Part shown: one piece after another, positions 24,701 to 31,624 of the stretch
How the letters are laid out: every line of letters begins with the position of its first letter
Position numbering within the stretch: position 1 is the stretch's first letter
Source: Anatilimnocola floriformis
GTDB taxonomy: Bacteria > Planctomycetota > Planctomycetia > Pirellulales > Pirellulaceae
Length of the DNA: 64,000 nucleotides
Assembly (NCBI RefSeq): GCF_024256385.1
Contig: NZ_JAMLFW010000001.1
Location: 1,922,001 to 1,986,000 of the forward strand
Direction: 5' to 3'
Made by a program: the position numbers and the translations under genes
Notes under the pieces: generated by a model
Databases searched by the model: none
Seen by the model: only the letters and a program-made list of their open reading frames with translations
Told to the model about the DNA's origin: nothing

Positions 24701-25182
24701 GTGGCGATTTGCACCGCAGTTTCGCCCGCAAGATGCAATTTGCGAAGCCATCCTCGCGGAAGTAGAAATTCGCGAGCGAAAAGATCCATCTGAATCTCTC
24801 GCCGCTCACGATGACTATAGTCGATCACTCTCTCTACACCGACCGGAGCAGCCTCAGAGGCTCGAAATGGATCGGCACTTTGAGTCTGCCAACTCTCAGT
24901 GCCTCCTCCTAGTGCGACGTGTCCAATTTCATGGGCGACGAGAAAAGCCTCGATGAACTCATCCGCAACTTCCTCGTGCAGAATCAGAAGTGCATCAGGA
25001 TCGTACAGGGCACGACCCCCGTGGAGACGAACATCACCACGGGGAACTTTTTCAACCTCAATTCCACGTCGTACGGCCTCCGAACACGCAAAGGAGTAGG
25101 GGGAACGAGGGTCACCTCCCATCGCAACCGCATTCTCATGGAGGCGTTCTGCGGTTTGTCGACTAACTTCGGTCGAGTCCAT
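21769..25182 (-). CDS. HExxH metallopeptidase - UvrD-type helicase - RecB-nuclease-like fusion
   Basis: 1137 aa. Residues about 40-150 are an ImmA/IrrE-like peptidase domain: VAHEIGHVALG holds the HExxH zinc motif at 84-88, and REIQMDLFAREFLLP is the usual third-ligand helix. From about 195, a superfamily 1 helicase follows: Walker A EAGPGTGKTQTLVGRV at 216-222, the motif VDEFQDVNRSS, VVGDVKQSIYRFRGAS, MTIHGSKGLQFPVVHIPG, and SRARDHLRLY. The C-terminal 230 residues resemble a RecB/AddB-type nuclease with likely Fe-S cysteines (YERCPRRFFYTHI; CPRCPAFFVCG), but the catalytic strand reads PDFLL...VFRRVRTGHK, so acidic and lysine residues are altered. Its start overlaps the upstream gene by 20 bases. 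Confidence 0.9.
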   Translation of the reverse strand: MDSTEVSRQTAERLHENAVAMGGDPRSPYSFACSEAVRRGIEVEKVPRGDVRLHGGRALYDPDALLILHEEVADEFIEAFLVAHEIGHVALGGGTESWQTQSADPFRASEAAPVGVERVIDYSHRERREIQMDLFAREFLLPRGWLRKLHLAGETAVQIATRCKAPHSIVAQQLFDALLLPTVDLTPSKSAPVRPLDESQRRAVKHRGLPFLLEAGPGTGKTQTLVGRVCALLGEGVVSSKILVLTFSNRAAGELSERISALAPDAVTSMWIGTFHGFGLDLVHRFHELLELPAEPKLLDRTDAIELLENEYPRLGLKYFKSLNDPSEPLGRILNAISRAKDEVVDAAEYHNLSAKMRSVAVSEAEILAAEKCLEVARVYAAYEALKKSRGAIDFGDLVALPVRLCDSFPQVKQHLQNIYEHVLVDEFQDVNRSSVRLLNSLTKEGANLWVVGDVKQSIYRFRGASSFNVRRFGKEDFPGGKRSRLSVNYRSVAEVRDTFVRFASAMEVAAGSDTKLDAERGVSGKKPKYTAVSSDDDEILAVAESIEEMRGLAHGYRGQAVLCAGNDRLSRFAEGLEQLGIPILYLGSLFERDEVKDLLSLLSLLVDRRAMGLVRIATMNDYAMSLSDVACILGYLAEHGDEALQWTKDFAKIPKLSGQGIDAIHRLSQLFEGFKPSATPWTVLATILLDRTRMVATIAEKTDVRSRARGIAIWQFMNFLRAQVPGRGLPIVKVLDRIRSLLLNSDDRDLRQLPAAAQSLDAVRLMTIHGSKGLQFPVVHIPGLTAASLPRPASAAFSRGILPPIGLIQGASGSAEEAVASAHVEEQECLFFVAISRARDHLRLYSPTQTANGRSRPRSPFIDRLGSTISIGRLTPKGKMPPTAGELQVDLRFDGKFEFSDYQLSLYERCPRRFFYTHILGIGGRRTESAFMRLHVAVQHVLDSIAANGTEPISTAATQLLLDQAWETKGPGPDGYGEEYKAIAWDLLQYFVAATAGMKRAAPPVLRIPVSGGEIIVTPDFLLTDEAGGTVFRRVRTGHKRSKEGNDLTAAAFHIAATDHSAGCTVELVHLADGEITTVNMSRTVLSNRKAKIAEMLDAVRSGKFPLDEQMTCPRCPAFFVCGSLPIGPLQKKFVR

Positions 25183-25762
25183 CCATGCCCCAGTCTTTCA
25201 ATAGGAGCTTCCGATCGTCGTCGCTCATCTTGGTGTCTTCGATGAGTTTTCGAAGGCTAACCCGTTCCTGAACTGCAGGTTTTCGATCTGCCTTGAATTC
25301 TGCGGTCGATAAGACTCTGGGCGGACCCTGAAGATAAGTCCGAATAATTGCGACCGTTGAGCTTAATGCTTCAGCTAATCGAGCGAGCACGACCTCCGGT
25401 ATCGAGGCGGGATCGGCCAATCTATCCCGTAGTGCCGACACGATTGATCGTGGCGCTCGCATTTTTGCTGCAAGTACCACAAAATCTTTGCCCCTAAATC
25501 GCACGAATGGATCGGTTGGCTTTTGGTCAGCTGGATTGCAAGACAGCAATTTCTCCCAAGCAGCGGCAGCGCCATTATCCTCGAACGCAGGCTCATTGAG
25601 GGAAGGAAACACCTCTGCCATTTCTATCTCGTGCAAAATGTCGAGGAATTCCTCAGCAAGTTGCGGATACGCCAGCAGATATCGATCCAACGTCGCACGA
25701 TCATGCGAAGGTTCTACTGAAAACGCGAAAAGAATGTCGTCCTTAGATTCAGATTTGCTCAC
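25163..25762 (-). CDS. Hypothetical protein between sigma-like factor and helicase
   Basis: 199 aa. The N-terminus reads DDILFAFSVEPSHDRATLDR, YLLAYPQLAEEFLDILHEIE. The centre (FVVLAAKMRAPRSIVSALRD, SIPEVVLARLAEALSSTVAI) resembles the helix pattern of small helix-turn-helix or antitoxin-like proteins. The C-terminus (LRKLIEDTKMSDDDRKLLLK) is charged. I do not recognise a family. It overlaps the sigma-like gene by four bases and the peptidase-helicase gene by 20. Its position beside a gene with an ImmA/IrrE-like peptidase suggests it may be the regulator cleaved by that domain (inference). Confidence 0.65.
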   Translation of the reverse strand: MSKSESKDDILFAFSVEPSHDRATLDRYLLAYPQLAEEFLDILHEIEMAEVFPSLNEPAFEDNGAAAAWEKLLSCNPADQKPTDPFVRFRGKDFVVLAAKMRAPRSIVSALRDRLADPASIPEVVLARLAEALSSTVAIIRTYLQGPPRVLSTAEFKADRKPAVQERVSLRKLIEDTKMSDDDRKLLLKDWGMDGLDRS

Positions 25763-26520
25763 CTTCCAGTCTCCTCTTCGAGGGATTTAAGGACGATCTG
25801 TACTGCTTCATCCCGCCTCTTTCGCAGCGTTTTATCCGTGCAGCCCAACACTTTTGCGGCCTCGATCTGTGTATACCCCTTTAAGAGCAGCTGGATAACC
25901 CGGCGATAATCAGGGGGTAAGGTGTTAATCGCAGCAAGTAGCCGTAACCGGTAATTCTCGTCTTCGTTTTCCCGCATCCGGTGCAGAGCTTCGTCAATCG
26001 CCTTTGGCACTTCATCGGCAAGCTCAAGCGATTCTTGGCTATTTGCACGCGGAAGCACCCGGCGCTGTCCATCCACTCGCAGCTTTGACAGGGCTGAATT
26101 GAACTGTGCCTCGAAGAAATCAAGTCGTTCGCAGTACTCGACTCTATCCGCACAGAGAAGCTTCATCAATTCATCAAGAACGTAATCCTGCAACTCCAGG
26201 TCAAACCCAGCAATTCCTGCGGCGGCAGTGGGGGCGGCCCCTCGCCGTTGGCCGACTCTAACTGCCTTGGACACGCGCCTACGAAGTTCCTGAAAGAGCT
26301 TTTCGAAAGGACCATAATCAGCCTCTGCATCCATTCGGCGAAGGAAATGAAGGATGCACTCTGTTGGCACGTGTTCCGAGGCGTCTCGATCCGTAATCTC
26401 GAGACGCCGCGCAACCTCCGCAATAGGCACTTCGTAAAGCGCAGTCAACTTTGTCTCGACACGATCCGGTCGGCCGTAGGGAGTGCCGTCTTTCTTCTGT
26501 TTTCGAAGAGGTGCAACCAA
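25759..26520 (-). CDS. Sigma-70-region-4-like transcription factor
   Basis: 253 aa from a TTG at 26520 with AAAGGAGA just upstream; the open frame extends further but overlaps the S8-peptidase fragment. The C-terminal 60 residues are a clear sigma region 4 helix-turn-helix: INTLPPDYRRVIQLLLKGYT followed by QIEAAKVLGCTDKTLRKRRD. The N-terminal part (LTALYEVPIAEVARRLEITD and ECILHFLRRMDAEADYGPFE) does not show a canonical region 2, so it may be a diverged ECF sigma factor or a sigma-like activator. It starts two bases after the stop of the S8 fragment, which indicates translational coupling in the ancestral operon. Confidence 0.8.
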   Translation of the reverse strand: MVAPLRKQKKDGTPYGRPDRVETKLTALYEVPIAEVARRLEITDRDASEHVPTECILHFLRRMDAEADYGPFEKLFQELRRRVSKAVRVGQRRGAAPTAAAGIAGFDLELQDYVLDELMKLLCADRVEYCERLDFFEAQFNSALSKLRVDGQRRVLPRANSQESLELADEVPKAIDEALHRMRENEDENYRLRLLAAINTLPPDYRRVIQLLLKGYTQIEAAKVLGCTDKTLRKRRDEAVQIVLKSLEEETGR

Positions 26521-26521
26521 T

Positions 26522-26962
26522 TCAGTCTCCTTTACTGCCGTGTCCGGGATTCTTGTGTTCGGGAGGAACAAGACCTTTGAATACTGGCTTTGGCTTAACG
26601 AGCCCGGTTTCACGGGATATCTCTGTACGATAAACACCGAAATGAGCATCGATGTGGGTCTCGCAGTACTCGCTTCCCCAACTCCCCCCGCGAGCGGGTG
26701 CGAATGCGACGGTCATCCAAATCTCGCCAAAGTATCGACCGTCCCGGTGTAGCGAGGGAGGGTACGGAAAGTCGTCCCACTCCAGGAAATAACCCGGCCG
26801 CAGGGAATCATCAAATACAAGCGTTGAGGTATGGGGCGTACATTCGAGGCAATAAGGAACCGGTGCAGGCAGTCCGAAAACCAACAACACCGATGCGATG
26901 ATGGGCTCGCTGATTCTCAGCGGCCATTCACGCCGCGGCCATTCACTTTCGGCAAAATCAAA
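26522..26962 (-). pseudogene. 3' fragment of an S8 (subtilisin-like) peptidase gene
   Basis: The frame encodes EWPLRISEPIIASVLLVFGL, then PYCLECTPHTSTLVFDD, RPGYFLEWDDFPYPPSLHRD and WMTVAFAPARGG, ending EHKNPGHGSKGD. I recognise this as the C-terminal beta domain that follows the catalytic part in a group of S8 family peptidases. No Asp/His/Ser catalytic region is present: the frame is closed by a TAG (rc CTA at 26963-26965) and unrelated sequence follows. Only the last 145 codons or so survive. Its stop abuts the sigma-like gene's start. A GTG at 26890 could initiate translation, but a functional product is doubtful. Confidence 0.7.
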
Positions 26963-26991
26963 CTATACATAGAATTGAGCGAAATGGCCAA
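26962..26991 (-). promoter_or_regulatory. Candidate promoter for the ubiquitin-like operon
   Basis: On the minus strand, TTGGCC (26986-26991) and TATAGT (26962-26967) are separated by 18 bases, at the broken 5' end of the S8 fragment and directly upstream of the operon. It resembles a sigma-70-type promoter. The consensus match is moderate and there is no other support. Confidence 0.3.
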
Positions 26992-27019
26992 AGGCGTCTT
27001 GAGTTCTCTGGGGTGATGC

Positions 27020-27923
27020 TTGCTCCATCTCAGCTTCGATGATTTCGAGGCCTATACCGACGCACTCGGTGACGTCGATGCTCGTCTGATGCTGTTGCGT
27101 CAGGAGCAGCCAAGGTGGGAACTCGATTCTCTGATGGCTGGGCGATTGCATATCCAGCATGGGCAAACCGGCAGCCCGCTCATCGCCGAGGCAGCCGCTG
27201 ATTCAGGGGGGCATTTGTTCTGGGTGCCCGTCGCCGGACGGCACAACATCAATGGGAAGGCAAACGACGGCCGAACGGTCTTGGTCGTTCCTGGCGGCGC
27301 TGACTTCACAATTGCGGTGCATGGCACCCACGAATGGCTGGCAGTGTTTATTCCCCACGATGCAGCCACAGCATCCGACGAAGCGACCTGCTCATCCTGT
27401 TCGCGTATTGAGCGACCCAGCGATAAGCAGGTAGCACGATTCCGGAATCTGCTCGCTGCAATCGTCAAGTCGGCCAAATGCGAGCCCAGCATCCTGACGG
27501 CACATGCCTCAACTGCATCGATCCAGGCCGAACTGCTCTCGGTTTGTTCATCGTTCGCCGAGCAGAAGCGTCGCGCTGCCAAAACCGGTCGGACCACTGA
27601 TCTCGCGGACAGAGGTCGTTCAATTGGCAAAAGCTCTGATGGATCGTTGCGACGACGAGACTTGGTACGTTGGCGATCTGGCGGAGGCCGTCGACATTTC
27701 TCCCCGAACGTTGCAGACCGTGTTCGTCGACTATTACGGCATTTCGCCGCTCTGCTATTTCACGCTCCGAAAACTACGCCAGGTGCGTGCGGCGTTGCGG
27801 AATGCAGACGCAGATGTGACAACCATCACCGGTGTCGCTGCACGCTTCGGATTCTGGCAATTCGGGCGATTTGCAGGACAGTACCGCAGCCTATTCGGGG
27901 AGCTTCCAGGTTTCTGGCGATAG
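27020..27923 (+). pseudogene. AraC-family regulator, frameshifted
   Basis: From a TTG at 27020, the first frame encodes a ligand/cupin-like N-terminal domain (FDDFEAYTDALGDVDARLML, RTVLVVPGGADFTIAVHGTH). The C-terminal AraC DNA-binding domain (VGDLAEAVDISPRTLQTVFV, YYGISPLCYFTLRKLRQVRA, FGFWQFGRFAGQYRSLFG) is in the +1 frame. The two join at a run of four A (27581-27584), where removing one A restores AAKPVGPLISRTEVVQ. The gene is probably inactive, or the extra A is a sequence error. It lies at the right end of the island. Confidence 0.8.
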
Positions 27924-27967
27924 TCAGACTTCCGAATGACTCCGGTACGCGCTGACTGTGAGCGTGT

Positions 27968-27982
27968 TGACGGGATTTGAAC
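27968..27982 (-). repeat. tRNA 3'-end-like sequence, candidate attachment site (right)
   Basis: TGACGGGATTTGAAC, identical over 15 bases to 17798-17812. On the minus strand it reads GTTCAAATCCCGTCAACACG, like a tRNA T-arm and acceptor end, and flanking bases form a 7-bp stem (GTGTTGA / TCAACAC). A full tRNA does not fold. With the left copy it brackets the 10.2-kb island. Confidence 0.4.
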
Positions 27983-28097
27983 TCCTCAACACCGAGTTGT
28001 GAAGCAACTTACCTGTAAATCGGTCATTCCCCGGCACAATCTCGAACAGTCGATTGAACTGAAACGGAGAGGCCTTGGATAGCTTCGTGATGGCAAA

Positions 28098-28424
28098 TTA
28101 CCCTAGAAGCTGAGCGAGCGTGTTAATAGCCGATCGCGCGGCATCAATTCCACCAAGCTGGTCCACCAGCTTCTTCGCTTGAATCAGGTTTTCCAGCCCA
28201 CCAGTAGCTGCGGCAGGCTTGCGGCCGGGTTTCGGGCCACGCTTGCCAACCTTCCCGCCCTTCTTCTTGGCATTCGAAAGCACGGTGCTGACGAACTGCG
28301 GCGAAACGTCCAGTCCCGTTTTGCCCAGGGCCTCGGCAATCTCTTTTGGAGATGCGTCAGGGTTTGCAGCCTTGTAATCGCGAATTGATGACGACTTGTT
28401 AGGTCCGCTCTTCTTTTTGGCCAT
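28098..28424 (-). CDS. Small basic helix-turn-helix-like hypothetical protein
   Basis: 108 aa from MAKKKSGPNKSSSIRDYKAA. The first half (ANPDASPKEIAEALGKTGLD, VSPQFVSTVLSNAKKKG) looks like a helix-turn-helix. A Lys/Gly/Pro-rich linker (KVGKRGPKPGRKPAAA) follows, and the C-terminal helix is NLIQAKKLVDQLGGIDAARS. A decayed paralogue is at 2072-2301. A palindrome lies 31 bases upstream of the start codon. DNA binding is likely; the function is unknown. Confidence 0.75.
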   Translation of the reverse strand: MAKKKSGPNKSSSIRDYKAANPDASPKEIAEALGKTGLDVSPQFVSTVLSNAKKKGGKVGKRGPKPGRKPAAATGGLENLIQAKKLVDQLGGIDAARSAINTLAQLLG

Positions 28425-28454
28425 GTGTAATTCTCGCAATTTGCGTGAAAGCTA

Positions 28455-28469
28455 TGACAGTAATTGTCA
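28455..28469. promoter_or_regulatory. Palindrome upstream of the small basic protein
   Basis: TGACA-GTAAT-TGTCA, a perfect inverted repeat with a 5-base spacer, 31 bases upstream of the minus-strand ATG at 28424. It is placed like an operator. Autoregulation by the helix-turn-helix-like product is inference. Confidence 0.35.
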
Positions 28470-29367
28470 CTGTCGCAATCGTCAACGCCCCGAACGCCGG
28501 CTGGGTTTCACTGCCATTTGAGTTCGGAACCGCCAAGCAGATCACCATCGAACAGCGATTCCATCACAATCGACATCGCCTTAAAACAGCCCGGCAGCCC
28601 TCCGCAGTAGGTCGGTTCAAGAGCGAAGGTCATGCCCTGCAAGTTGCGTTGCAGGATGCAGGACATCAGGTCAGATTCGGGGTTCATTAATTGCCGAATC
28701 TTCTTAGCCGCAAACCAACACAACGACGCATAGTACGATGATCCGGCGCATAATTCCCTCCATGTAAACCTAGCACACGGAATTCCCAGCGATGAACTGG
28801 GGACAGCCCTCAGAAAATGCCCTGTTTTATCCGGTGCGTGAACGCACCAGATGAACCGGAATCGTATCACGCAGCGATCCTCTGATCGTGACGCAAGCTC
28901 CTCGTTCATTTCGTCATTGAATGGCGGTAACTGAAAGTAACACCTACGCTTTGGCAATGTCGCTTTCAAAGCAGCCGGTGAGCTACTGGCGGTCGCGGGG
29001 GATAATTAGTTGGCGCAGGAAGCTCGGGATTTGGTGGCGCTTTGCGGAACTAGTTCTGTTTTGCCCTGTGTCTTTCACTTTCGCTGCGTGGGAGGAACGC
29101 TTGCTCCCGAAAGTGCTACCGCGCACGCCTTAGGTGCTTCAACCCTAGACGAAGCGACTTGCCACCTGCTGGTGCGCTGGGGATTCATTGCCGTAGCCTC
29201 GTGTCGCCAGTCAACATCATCAGTTGCCCAATCGCCAAACTCGCACTGGGCTAGGCTCCAACTTACGGATACCACTAATTTAGTGCTGCAACAAACCTCC
29301 AAATTGTAATTGGCTCTTGTTAAGATTGGCTTTCTGGACCAATCCCTTTTGGCGATGAAGGTGGCGG
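28470..29367. other. Gene-poor spacer upstream of the Wadjet operon
   Basis: About 900 bases with no reading frame I would call coding on either strand; open frames here lack domain character and ribosome-binding sites. Some short AT-rich stretches occur just before jetA (29310-29350), but I could not define a convincing promoter. The spacer sits between the island's right end and the defence genes. Confidence 0.4.
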
Positions 29368-30861
29368 ATGAATGATCGGCACAACTCTCCTCCTCCTGAA
29401 TCATTTCCATTCGCGGATTCGATTGACCTTTATACATGGCGTTCGGAGTTGACGGATCGGCTGCGCGTTCTATTGCATACCAAGCCGCTACTCGACTTAA
29501 AGCGCAGCGACAATCTGCGCTCCGTCGAACTCAGACATTACGATTCGCTGGCGTTGGCGATCAAGATCTGGGATCTGATAGTCGAAAACGTCGGACTCGA
29601 CTCGGAATTGGACCGCCGGCGCGTGCGCGAGTCGTTGACCCCCTTGTTGGTAGCCATGGATCGCGCAGCGGCGATCGAGCCCGACGCGCAGCGTCATCAA
29701 GCGATTGTGGGAGCGATTTTGTCCGCCCTCACCAATGACGACGACGGCTGCCGGCCCTTTACCACTGCTTATCAGGACTTGGAGAACGGACAAGCGGTTG
29801 TGCGGCAACTGGAATTCCGCTTGCTCTGGGACTATCACCACCCTGCTGGTGGGACTGTCCTGCGACTTTCGAATGAAGCGATTAACTTGTACCTCCGTGC
29901 TTGGGACCTGGACATCGAAGATGCCCAGGCGGCAGCTGAGGCAGTGGTATTTTCGCAGCTTCAACGCGGAAAGTTTGAGGAAGCCGCTCAGTCCGCTAGG
30001 AATGCTCGGCTGCAATCGCTGCGCTACTGGGACAAGATCATGCGGATCCTCCGCGATACACGGCGCGACGTGCGCCGGGTCGACTGGCAATTATATGTAC
30101 CGCAATTGCTAGGCGAGGCGCTGCTTCATATTAAGACGCGGACCGATATGGAGGCGAGCATCCTGGACACGGCCCGCGAACGACTCGATGTGCTCGAAGT
30201 TGACAGCAACGCGAGACCTGTCGCGGAGGTCTGCCGAATCGTCGAGGAATGCCGGCAGCGACACTTCGCGCTACATGGCCAGTTGATGGGTGCTAGGAAC
30301 ACGTTTTTGGACGAGCAGGAGCGACAAGTGTTTCGCCTGAGCACCGCCATCGACTTGCCGGCGCTTGCCGCAAATGTATTGGAACCATTGTTGGCCATGC
30401 ATCGGCCCGCAGCGCTGAAAGTTCTGGACGATGCCGCCGCTCCGTTGCTGGGGGCCATTGCTCCGCAAATTGTGTCGCTCGCCGATTTGGTGACTTGGAT
30501 GTTGCAGCCTAAGCGTGGTGCGCCAGCGGACGAGTGTCCGCTGGAAGAAGCTGACTTGGTTCACTACGCCAGCGAACTGCTGAGATTCCCCGAAGAGATC
30601 CGCCGTCGCGGTGACTCGCTCTTACAAGACATCGAACACCCGACACGACTGACTGACCTCCTAGCGGCTGTCAGCGAATGGAATGGTCCCCACGAACTTC
30701 AGGAATACCTGGTCGTGGCAACGCTTCATCGTTTTGCCCCCGAGCTAGGTGAGATCTCCGAGTTGTCTGTTCACCGCGATCCGAGTGGCACATTGCAGAC
30801 CGAGCACTTCTTCGGTGATGAACTTATCCTTGCTCCAGGAAACACCTTTTATGCCCAATGA
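29368..30861 (+). CDS. jetA: Wadjet defence protein JetA-like
   Basis: 497 aa, first gene of a four-gene overlapping operon with the Wadjet layout (JetA, JetB, SMC-like JetC, topoisomerase-VI-like JetD). In Wadjet, JetA is the kleisin-like subunit that bridges the SMC dimer; the complex extrudes loops on plasmids and JetD cuts them. The protein is helical throughout (SELTDRLRVLLHTKPLLDLK, NEAINLYLRAWDLDIEDAQA, ETHFGDEL-like C-terminus) with no enzymatic motif, as expected. Assignment rests mainly on gene order and on the clear JetC and JetD. The Wadjet type cannot be fixed by eye. A broken partial copy lies at 6327-6508. Confidence 0.8.
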   Translation: MNDRHNSPPPESFPFADSIDLYTWRSELTDRLRVLLHTKPLLDLKRSDNLRSVELRHYDSLALAIKIWDLIVENVGLDSELDRRRVRESLTPLLVAMDRAAAIEPDAQRHQAIVGAILSALTNDDDGCRPFTTAYQDLENGQAVVRQLEFRLLWDYHHPAGGTVLRLSNEAINLYLRAWDLDIEDAQAAAEAVVFSQLQRGKFEEAAQSARNARLQSLRYWDKIMRILRDTRRDVRRVDWQLYVPQLLGEALLHIKTRTDMEASILDTARERLDVLEVDSNARPVAEVCRIVEECRQRHFALHGQLMGARNTFLDEQERQVFRLSTAIDLPALAANVLEPLLAMHRPAALKVLDDAAAPLLGAIAPQIVSLADLVTWMLQPKRGAPADECPLEEADLVHYASELLRFPEEIRRRGDSLLQDIEHPTRLTDLLAAVSEWNGPHELQEYLVVATLHRFAPELGEISELSVHRDPSGTLQTEHFFGDELILAPGNTFYAQ

Positions 30862-31624
30862 GCCTGCCGACGCCTATTTGGCCGGGCGTCTAATTCAGTG
30901 GGGACTGCGCGTTAAGGAACGGCCAGCCCTACAGTCAGAGTACAAAGAACTGATTGACCGATTACAAGATCGATCGGAATTTCGCACGATCGTGAATCAG
31001 GTCGCGCAGGGGTTAGGACTGCGCATTTTGGACTGGGGAGAGCATGGGTTGGCACTTGCGCCAGAGGGCGATTCGCCATTTGCCCTCAAAGGCGCTAGTT
31101 TCCGCTCCAACCGGGCGGACGCCGACGAGCGCCTGCTCGATGGCTTGGTCCAGGTAGCAATTGCTGCAACTCTCTTTCCGACGCCGCAGGAACTGGAAGA
31201 GGATGCCGTGGTTGCCAGGCCGCCGGTTGTTGTCGATGAAATTGACGAAACCTTGCGCCGCATCTGCGAGAGCCTGGCCGAACATGCCAAGGGCAATGCT
31301 GATCCGAGCGCGGCCGACGTCAGCGCGGGAGTCTACGAGGCTTGGCGCGTCTATCAAAGTCGACTTTCGATGCAAGAAACTCGCGATGAGCGAGCGGCAC
31401 CTCGCTCGACCCATCGCATCATCGAGCGGAATCTTGTCCGACTCACGGAACTCGGGTGTTTCGTGCAGCAGCGTAACGAAGTTCCGACCTTCCAGGCCAC
31501 TTGGCGGTATCACGTCCTGGTCAAAGAACTGGCTGCAACGACGTTATACGCGCGTATTCAAATACTCCTCGACCAGCCTGCCACTTCGAGCGCTACCGCG
31601 GGACCACGTGTATGCCCAAAATAA
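30851..31624 (+). CDS. jetB: Wadjet defence protein JetB-like
   Basis: 257 aa from MPNEPADAYLAGRLIQWGLR, starting 11 bases inside the end of jetA. In Wadjet, JetB is the small KITE-like subunit binding the kleisin. The body has alternating helices and strands (SEYKELIDRLQDRSEFRTIV, RILDWGEHGLALAPEGDSPF) and a C-terminal winged-helix-like part (HRIIERNLVRLTELGCFVQQ). These fit a winged-helix KITE protein, although sequence alone is not decisive. Its 3' end overlaps jetC by 13 bases. Confidence 0.78.
   Translation: MPNEPADAYLAGRLIQWGLRVKERPALQSEYKELIDRLQDRSEFRTIVNQVAQGLGLRILDWGEHGLALAPEGDSPFALKGASFRSNRADADERLLDGLVQVAIAATLFPTPQELEEDAVVARPPVVVDEIDETLRRICESLAEHAKGNADPSAADVSAGVYEAWRVYQSRLSMQETRDERAAPRSTHRIIERNLVRLTELGCFVQQRNEVPTFQATWRYHVLVKELAATTLYARIQILLDQPATSSATAGPRVCPK

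Noticed and set aside
28508-28969. 153-aa minus-strand reading frame in the spacer before Wadjet
   Set aside because: Composition and lack of start signals suggest non-coding sequence; no motif seen.
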